DNA of 64,000 nt, from contig JADNRV010000110.1 of NCBI GenBank assembly GCA_015499995.1, positions 119,889-183,888 on the forward strand, given 5' to 3'. Position 1 is the first letter of the stretch; each line of letters opens with the position of its first letter. The position numbers were made by a program, and so were the translations under genes. A model generated the notes under the pieces. That model worked only from the letters and a program-made list of their open reading frames with translations. It searched no databases and was not told the DNA's origin. Of this stretch, positions 56,799 to 64,000 are shown piece after piece. The stretch is from Flammula alnicola. Taxonomy: Eukaryota; Basidiomycota; Agaricomycetes; Agaricales; Strophariaceae.

Positions 56799-59112
56799 TC
56801 ACCGTGCGTCGCGGAGGTGGGGTGGAGGGATCTTCTTCGTCGGAGTAGTGAGGGTTCCAAGCGAGGCGGCGGGATTAATCAGCGGCTGCTGAGCTGGGTC
56901 GAGCGAATTCAGGACGCTCCGACGCGGGGTCGAACGAATCGTCAAAGTCGGCTCTGACCAATCTTCGAAGAATGGCATGCGCTGTGGCATAGTGATTGGA
57001 TGGGATTTCCTGTCTTCTTCGTCAACCAAGCTGTCTGCCACGCTGTCTGTCATGCTGGCGGAATCATCGAATCTGCCATAGAAAATCGGACTCCGATTAA
57101 CTGCCATAGGCACGGCGTGGAGTACCTGTTCCTCATCGACGTCGCTCGTCAGGTGATCGCTGTCGTGGTCATTGCTTAAGCCCGGACTGTTCTTATACGA
57201 CCGTGTAGGCACCGGAGGTTTGGAGGGAATAACCTCGGTGTACGAAGTAGGGAACAACCCCCTCTGCCCATTCAGTTCTCCCATCCACCAGTCATCCAGG
57301 ACCTCATGGACAACGACAATATCGCTCCCGGCCTTGAAGCTAAGCTCATCCGACGACCCGGAGAAATCGTACAATGCGCGAACCACCTTATTGTTCTGCA
57401 AGGATGGGGGCTTCAAGATCCTGGGCGGGCCGACAGGCGAATTCGCAGGCAAGTTCTCCTTGGACTTGTTAGATGACCGACGGCCGAGAGAACGGAAGCT
57501 GGAGGATTTCCTGATCATGTGAGCTCCGTCGCCCTGTTGCTCTGCAACGGTCTTCGCAGCGGCGGTGTCATCCAACGTCGCAAACGAATCTTTATCTTTG
57601 CTTTTCTTGCTGCGACTCCCAGTAACAGACTCGACAGCGCTCGATGCCCACCCAGCGACGCTCATCTTTCTTGGTCTTCCAGAGACCTCTTTTCCTTTTC
57701 CTTTTCCTTTTCCTTCTCATCCGAGGTGGCATTCGAAGTAGCCGCACTACTGTTCGTACGCTTCCTCGAAAGTCGAGAACTAGGTCTCGAGGGAGGTCTG
57801 CTGCCATTGGATCCACTTCTGGTATGTTTGTTGGATAAAGCCTGCCCTGTGGTGGATGCGTCGTCATCTGAAGAATCCGCATCCACAACAGATACAGTAG
57901 AATTGGCTCGATCGCGTCCGTTAGGATGGATGAAACTGGCTTTAGATGCAGGGCGGGACGTATGAATCTGCCCGTCTACTTTTGTACGACTGCGTGGCTG
58001 CGAATCAGACCTAGGTAGAACTGATGAGTCTCTTAGTCGCTTGATGTGGATGAAGGGTGCTTACCGGTCCTGCCAGTCTGCTTTAACGTCCTTAAGAACA
58101 TCCAGGTAGGACTGAATGAAGTTTGTCTCTAGGTCGAGTAATGAAGTCAAGTCGTGAAGCTGATTGTGCTCGTTCTCTTGGATAGCGTGCATATGAGCTC
58201 GTAGATCCTCTGCCGTCTCCTCACTAAAAGTTAAGCTCTGGTTAGATTGTCCAGAAGGGATCAGAAGCGACGTCACGTACTAGCGTTGTTTAGCTCTATC
58301 CATTTCATCCTCCGCCTCCCGTTTGTCCTTCTCTTTCTTGCTATTTTGGAGCTTTTCGAACTTGGCAGTCGCAGTATCGGAAATTTGCCTGGATTAGGAG
58401 TAAGTATCTTATAACTGCAGCATGGATCTTATACATACCGCCTATTCTCGAGCTTCTTCCTGAGTTGCTCGTACTCCTTTATCTCATCCTTGAACCGGTC
58501 CATGGAGGTCAGGAAGGTATCCTTGAATGTCAAGGCATAGGCCTCTTGCAATGTCGCAATTTTACAGTGTGCACGTCCTAATTTGACCAGCGAATTTCCT
58601 GGACATGAAAAGTTAACGGTGGCACATTTCCATTAAACGTATCCAACACACCGAAAGGGGACTCCTCTCCAAACTCTTCGCCATGAACAATCATAACGAC
58701 CCCGAGTATGTCAATGGGAAGCATCTTCTCCCCTTCGTTCAGCGCCTCGTTGGCTTTCTTCTTGGACAAGGCATGGTGGTACGCGCCAGAGGCCGTAATG
58801 AGTCTAACGTTATCGGCGATCAGAAGGCATCCAACGACAACGCCGCATCACTAACCTCTGAATACCATCCTTCCTCAGCTCTATATCCTTCTCGAGCTCT
58901 TTGAACTCTTCATTGACCGATATTTTCTCCCGCGAAGATATTACTTCACCAGCCCACTAAAAAATCGGGGCGAAGTGGCGTGATCAGCACCAGAGGTGAA
59001 TTGCAAATTGGCAATGACTAAACTAACCTGACGAAGTCGTCCTAACTGGTAGAAGGTCAGCAAATCACGTCCATTTTTTTGCAGAGGACTATCTTACCTG
59101 TTTGCTGGCCAT
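56799..59112 (-). CDS. BAR-SH3 membrane-shaping protein, frame broken
   Basis: Endophilin/Rvs-type adaptor that bends membranes and recruits partners through SH3. It begins MASKQ, LGRLRQ, WAGEVISSREKISVNEEFKE across three small exons (from 59112), then ELEKDIELRKDGIQRLITAS, HHALSKKKANEALNEGEKML, GVVMIVHGEEFGEESPFG, SLVKLGRAHCKIATLQEAYA, a long coiled BAR helix pair (RRQISDTATAKFEKLQNSKK) and AHMHAIQENEHNQLHDLTSL. After a Ser/Arg linker comes the SH3 domain at 57270-57385: RALYDFSGSSDELSFKAG, DWWMGELNGQRGLFPTSY. The BAR-linker frame stops at 57662 and the SH3 frame opens with an ATG at 57665, overlapping as ATGA; that is unnatural in this lineage, and one missing base near the AAGGAA repeat (57688-57714) would fuse them. 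A second missing base near 56820 may hide a longer tail. Two separate genes are possible but less likely. Confidence 0.8.
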
Positions 59113-59342
59113 CCTGTGGTCGTGCGTTGCAAGAAGTTTGGAAGCGACAGAATAATGAACATGGGTCTATAACTGAATAATGGCGGCTTATGCCGAGGCG
59201 ATGCTCGATCACCGTCTTCTGGATCCACATTTAGAATATTTTGCTCCGACAAAAAGCTGGAGCTTCCGCTGAGGACGTTCCGTATTTCGAGAGTCCGAAC
59301 CGCCGCCGATCCGCCTGTCCGCCTGTCCGCCTTTCCATATGG

Positions 59343-59367
59343 CACGTGCCGATAGTTACATCACGTG
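59343..59367. promoter_or_regulatory. Paired CACGTG E-boxes upstream of two divergent genes
   Basis: Two CACGTG hexamers (59343-59348 within GGCACGTGCC, and 59362-59367) spaced 19 bp apart lie between the start of the BAR-SH3 gene and the CxC5/CxC6 gene. They are candidate binding sites for a Cbf1-type bHLH factor such as the one encoded at 36.8 kb; the link is inferred. Confidence 0.4.
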
Positions 59368-59459
59368 CCCTCATCGCGTCAAGTTAGTTTCTGACCCTAT
59401 ATAGTATACTATAGCCTATAGTACAACGCGCTTGTCTTCCTTTTGCGTATCTCAATATA

Positions 59460-61683
59460 ATGGCAGTCGATGACTTTCTCAAACTCGCCAACTCTTTTCC
59501 ACAAGTATTGAATCATGATATGCTCCTCAAAATATCTTCTTTCCTTCTCTACACACCACGTTTCAAGGCTGACATCCTTCTCGCCCAAGCTTCGAGCTGG
59601 CCAGCTAGCGATCCACCGCTGTTTTTGCCCGAATCAGTCACAATTCTCCTATCTGATCTGTGCGACATTGATGAGAAGTCAACCAATACTCTGGTCATAT
59701 CTAAAGGACAGGTGTGGGGATATGCTGAGAAGGCAAAAGTTGTGGATGAAAGGTTCAAATTGTTTGGGAAAGACCTCGGTTATAGTGAATTCTGCATTCT
59801 ATACAAATCTGTCAATGCATACTAATCCAGTTTAATAGCCTCTTTATACCCTCCTTTCAATTACTGCACAAACGCCTTTGTAACCGACCCACAAAGGGCC
59901 TCAAACTTCAGAAGACAGATCAGATGCAAGGGGTACTCTATACTTTGGATAAAGGTGTTCGCCCTGTATGGGCAATAAGGTTCCAGTGCGAGGGTGCGTT
60001 TTCCCACACAGAAAGTTTATCGAATCATGTTCTCATACGGAAATGTTAGGATGCCAGACGGCCTACTACACAACTATTCTGTAAAGGACGGCATGCGACA
60101 CTATTATGATGGCAGTACACCAGAAATAATTCAAGTCGGAGAGCATCAATTCGTTGAGCGGAAGGTTGTAAATATGTGGCGCACGGATACAAACATCTCA
60201 TGGTACCGTACATTTGAACATTGAAGCTTTGGAACTGCGTTGATTGATGTCTCTCACAGGAAATCTTTTACAAACTGTGCTCGTACATATGAAATAGCAC
60301 TGTCAGGACCTGATTGCCTTCCCGTGGACTGGACATTCAAAGCCGCACTCAAAGGAGATCACGTACAAGACGGATTTACGATCCTATCTCTGCTCGAAGA
60401 TCATCATGAACGCAATACAACCTTGATAGTGCCTCACACAGGAGAGCAAGCTGACCGGTTCACAGAGGCTATCAAAGCACGAAACGCTCGCATCAAACTG
60501 TATGGGCAAAAGGAAGTCTTACATCGTTGCAAGAAGTGTACCCGTATATACAATGGTAACGACGGCAAACGTCAGTGTTATATCTGTTATGCTGGTAAAT
60601 GAAAAGTTAATATTGAGCTATCATTCAGCTATCAAGTCTGTGTGGGTTGCTGTGATGGACGGAGTAACATTGGGACACACATGTTGTGCCGTCCACAATT
60701 GCAAAATTCCATTGACCACCTCACGAGATCGATATTGCACAGCACATCGTGGCTCAGCAACATTTGCGCTATCAAGGACTGCAGTGAACCTGTTCTCGAA
60801 GGGAAAAGGACGTGCATACATCCATCTCACCAGGAAGTTGAGTGTGTTTATAGACTGAGGGGTGAATCTCGTGTTCAGCTCCAGGAAAAGTTGAAACGGC
60901 AACGTGTAGCGCACCCGAATGACGGAATTGCTCAAGAGGTTGACGTTGGAGAGCTTATCGACGATGAGGAGGAGGAAGAATTTGAGGTGGATGAGCAGAA
61001 CCCGAACTTGGTTCATGGCATCAACGAGGGCGTTTCAGATCTGCGAGGTGCTTCACCTTTACCAACTGGAAGTGCGACCAAGAAAAGAATTTCGGCACAA
61101 TTTGGGAGGCGGAGAACCCACAATGAGCAGATTTTAGTCGCTCCTTGTGGTATGATTCTTGCGCGCGAGACATTTTTTGGGGCAGAGGCGATTGCAACCT
61201 GCGCAGTAAGTCTACTTTTGCCCTCCAACGTTTCGTGAACATTGAAACATTTAATTCTACAAAGGAGTTTGTTAAACGTACATTCAGCATCAACGGTCAA
61301 AAGCCAAACCACCTTTTTTTCGACAACAATTGCTCCCTTGCCAAGCATGTCAAGGACGACCGCTTCTTCAAAGACATCGGACTTACGGTGGATGTTTTCC
61401 ACTTTAATTGCAAACATTCGTCAAAGATAAGTTTTGTCAAAGCAACTGCAACCCAGTCGACTACCCTGAACTGCTTGGAGAAAATGGCAAGGCATGGTAT
61501 TTTAACTCTTCTATTGCTGAGCAGACAAATGTGTGGTTAGGGGGATTCCACTCAATTCTTCGAGAAATGCAAGTTGACCGGTATAATTTTTTCCTTGACA
61601 CAATGATTCTACTTCGAAACACAATGACTCGCGATAAATTACAAAAGGATGGACAGTTTCTTACAAAGACAGGCTATGCATAG
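59460..61683 (+). pseudogene. CxC5/CxC6 cysteine-cluster gene associated with KDZ transposons, frameshifted
   Basis: Member of the fungal cysteine-cluster family (CxC5 and CxC6) that accompanies Kyakuja-Dileera-Zisupton transposases. Text in order: MAVDDFLKLANSFPQVLNHD; LYPPFNYCTN then LCNRPTKGLKLQKTDQMQG and VLYTLDKGVRPVWAIRFQCE (CxC5 part); HNYSVKDGMRHYYDG, IQVGEHQFVERKVVNMW, SFTNCARTYEIALSG; LKGDHVQDGFTILSLLEDHH; HRCKKCTRIY; GHTCCAVHNCKIPL and ICAIKDCSEPVLEGKRTCIH (CxC6 part); ISAQFGRRRTHNEQILVAPC; HLFFDNNCSLAKHV, DVFHFNCKHSS and SSIAEQTNVWLGGF, a transposase-like core with D...D...E candidates. Clear introns include 60202-60260 and 61207-61266. At least four joins (about 59873, 60068, 60757, 61426) need one added base each. 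The gene is either decaying or affected by consensus errors; terminal repeats were not found. Confidence 0.82.
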
Positions 61684-61767
61684 TAATACAGGATGCTGGA
61701 GATACAATAACTACACTTTACGATACAAATCTAGTTTATAAAAAAAAAGGAATGTACAGTTTACGTC

Positions 61768-63918
61768 TCACAAGTCCGAGTCTGATGAGATATCAATAAC
61801 ATCGGATTCAGCCACGCCAAGCACCTGCTTGGTGTTATGCCTACGTACTGCCTTGATATGCGCCCGGGGCGCCCGTGTTGTCGACATCAGGTTGATCCAG
61901 CAGCCGGCTTTGTTTGGCCCGCAGACAGCACAGCTTGCTTGGCCTCAAGTGTTGCTTCTTCCCACCGTTGGCGATGATCATAGTAGGTGGACCTCTTGTA
62001 GTCAACCCACTGGCCGAAGTGACGTTCGAAGAGTGAACGGACCCTGTGTCAGTGTCACTAGCACTGTCTTCAATCTCATCAAACAAATTGACGATGTCGA
62101 CGGCGAAGAAATCCGCTGGCCACTTGGGCTTTTTCGAAATGCGTTTGGCGGGAATAAGGAAAGGAATGGCGGAACTTGGCTCTTCTTGCTTAACAGCAGG
62201 CCCAAGACGCAAGAAAGGTGTGGACCGTGCGGTTGACATGGATGCGATGGAGGTAGACGCAATGGAGGTAGAGGCGGCAGAGGCAGATGCGGCAGAGGTA
62301 GACGCGGCAGAGGTAGACGCGGCTGAGGCAGATGCGGTCATCGAGACGGATGCAGTTGAGGTGGATCGGGAGGTAGAGGGTGCCGGAGATGAGTTGGTGA
62401 ATGGAAAAGGGTCAGTGAACTCGATCCCGGAGTCACTATCATAGCCCTCCATTATCTCCCTCTCCCTTGCAGCTCTTGTCTTCTTGACGACGCGTGTCAC
62501 GCCAGGAGCACGTCTGCCAATGAACTTCGGGGCGGGGACAGGTGGGCGATATCTTGTCAAGGTAGGGGTAGGGGATTCATCATGCTGATGACGGGGTCGT
62601 TTGGGTGTAGAAGCGAGGTTGTCAGGTGATAGGCTGTGCTTATTCTTGAGAAAAGAAGCCTTCGAGGCTTGGGAAAGTTCGTGTTCAGTCATTCTCTTCT
62701 TCACATATGCGCGTTCCCCTGCAAGGTTGGTTCGGATATTTGGGGCTGTGGCTGAAGACGAGGTAGAGATGAGAAACTTTTCAAAATGTTGACAACGTTG
62801 GACGTGGGTAGCTTTATGAATACGCGTGGGGTTTCTTTGAGCTCAACTACATGGTTGAGTTTGACAGTTGTCCAGTGGCCGAGGTTGAAGCGGAAGATAT
62901 TGAAACGCGTATCGGGAGAGACATGCGGGAAGCCAGCCGACAGAAGGACGGCCTCGTTGAGGATGAAATGGGGCCAGACAAAACCTTCCTGAACCTCGAA
63001 GGGAGCTGGGACAGTGTCGTCCTAGAAAACTATGAGTATAAATCTGTTTAGAGACTCAACAAACTTACCTCCATCCAAGCGTAAACATAAGCCGTCTGCT
63101 GGACCTTCCGCTTACTCTCAAGCCGAGTAGCTTCAATCTGGCGGTTGTTTTCTCTCATCTGTTCTTCAAGAGCCATTTGCGCGGTATAAACTGGGGACAT
63201 ATGAGAGGCGAAAGCTGGTTCTGTACGGGTATGTACCGGAACTCGTGACGAGGGGGCAAGAGAAGGAGAAGGAGGACGCATTCGGACCTGGCTTTGAGCC
63301 TGAGGGAGGTTAGGATCAATAGAGCTTGGTGGCATCGAAGATCCGTTGAGCGGCCGCAGCCAGATGTGTGTGTACTGGGAATATAGGAGTCGCTGGGGGC
63401 AGCGCTGCCGCCATGTAGGGAATTGCTGTCGATTGAGACCCTTTATGCGCTGGGTCAGCACAACCTCCTGCCTCGCGACAGTGTGCCTTGCACATCCGTC
63501 GGCCGCAGTCCTTGCGGATTCGTGTCGAGTTGCAACCCACAGTGAGGCAAGTTGGTTTACGCGGAGGCACCAATGCATCTCCTATGCCCGGAGCAGGGTA
63601 AAATGAGAGAGGCGCAGGTCCTCCAGGTTGCGCGACGGCGGGGAGTTGATTAGTTGAGCCGAGGCGAGGCGAGAGCGATGGTGTCCGAGAGCCTGCTAGC
63701 CAACGAAAGAAATTGCACATTGTACCTGTTTCAGGATTCACCTGAACACACTATACTAGGATTAGAAAACATCGGGCTCGAGAATTGCGCATATATTTAC
63801 TTACCTTTGCGAGCAGGCGGCCTTTGTTCCCATTGGTATCTGACTTAACAGGCGAATAATGTACAAGGCATCCACATGTAATACACGGAATGGGCGGGAT
63901 TTCCTGAGGCTGAGACAT
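61768..63918 (-). pseudogene. GRF-like zinc-finger protein of transposon neighbourhoods, frameshifted
   Basis: Uncharacterised Agaricomycete protein type that often occurs with transposons. From the ATG at 63918: PCITCGCLVHYSPVKSD, NGNKGRLLAKV (intron 63754-63806), NPETGTMCNFFRWLAG, which has the C-x2-CG ... CxFFxW layout of GRF-type zinc ribbons; then CNSTRIRKDCGRRMCKAHC-REAGGC, a second Cys/His cluster. After a linker come ALEEQMRENNRQIEATRLES, a block with FVWPHFILNE, a low-complexity ASAASTSA run (antisense to 62225-62345), KPKWPADFFAVDIVNLFDEI and RSTYYDHRQRWEEATLEAKQ, SAGQTKAGCWINLM, ending DISSDSDL and a stop at 61768. Joining these requires one added base near 63333, 62043 and 61908. 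Its 3' end faces the CxC5/CxC6 gene 85 bp away. Function unknown; DNA binding is inferred from the zinc clusters. Confidence 0.65.
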
Positions 63919-64000
63919 GTATCTCGTTGAAAGACGCGAGTCGCTGAAGATGAAGGGGAACACTGTAAGGAAAGCAGTGTTGGACAAGTCATTGACTAGT

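Noticed and set aside
1..64000. CRISPR arrays, rRNA operons, intact tRNA genes, bacterial-type operons or defence islands
   Set aside because: No regularly spaced repeats, rRNA text or intact tRNA folds were seen by eye; the window is eukaryotic nuclear sequence.

Overview
The window is nuclear DNA of a filamentous basidiomycete, most likely a mushroom-forming Agaricomycete and plausibly Agaricales. The evidence is dense genes split by many 45-80 nt introns with GT...AG ends, a GH71 glucanase carrying WSC domains, a DUF4470/TPR protein, a CHO2 methyltransferase, and a cysteine-cluster gene of the kind found with KDZ transposons. I rebuilt gene models by hand from splice sites, reading phase and family motifs. 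For the intact genes the summed exon lengths are exact multiples of three.

Layout. 0.7-2.0 kb: DCN1 neddylation factor (+). 2-6.2 kb: gene-empty. 6.2-9.4 kb: a medium-chain dehydrogenase and a C-terminally membrane-anchored N-glycoprotein (both +). 9.8-13.8 kb: a 21-exon secreted GH71 alpha-1,3-glucanase with four WSC domains (-), containing microexons of 10, 4, 8 and 8 nt. 14.9-19.8 kb: a small RNase P/MRP Rpp14-like gene (+), the La RNA chaperone (-) and an intronless APH-fold phosphotransferase (-). 19.8-29.4 kb: gene-poor, with one Zn2Cys6 mini-protein, possible decayed exons and a tRNA-like relic. 29.4-41.6 kb: ALKBH6 (+), a possible small membrane protein (-), CHO2 (-), a CBF1-like bHLH factor (-), an RluA-type pseudouridine synthase (+) and an uncharacterised fungal protein (-). 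42.2-44.6 kb: a long, nearly perfect inverted repeat with a 942-bp hAT-like element nested in one arm. 46.4-59.1 kb: TPR/DUF4470 protein (-), F-box/WD40/UIM protein resembling Ufo1 (+), ARPC5 (-), RHEB GTPase (-) and BAR-SH3 protein (-). 59.4-63.9 kb: a CxC5/CxC6 KDZ-associated gene (+) and a zinc-finger protein of the transposon neighbourhood (-).

Most of the genes are housekeeping: neddylation and SCF function (DCN1, F-box protein), RNA processing (Rpp14, La, pseudouridine synthase), phospholipid methylation (CHO2), actin and membrane shaping (ARPC5, BAR-SH3) and TOR signalling (RHEB). No gene cluster or defence island is evident.

The most notable signals are: (1) the microexons of the GH71-WSC gene; (2) the foldback repeat with a nested hAT insertion; (3) about ten single-base apparent deletions between 56 and 63.4 kb, all of the same sign, which break RHEB, BAR-SH3 and both transposon-associated genes, while genes left of 55 kb are intact. 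The last pattern suggests a local consensus-quality problem at least as much as biology.
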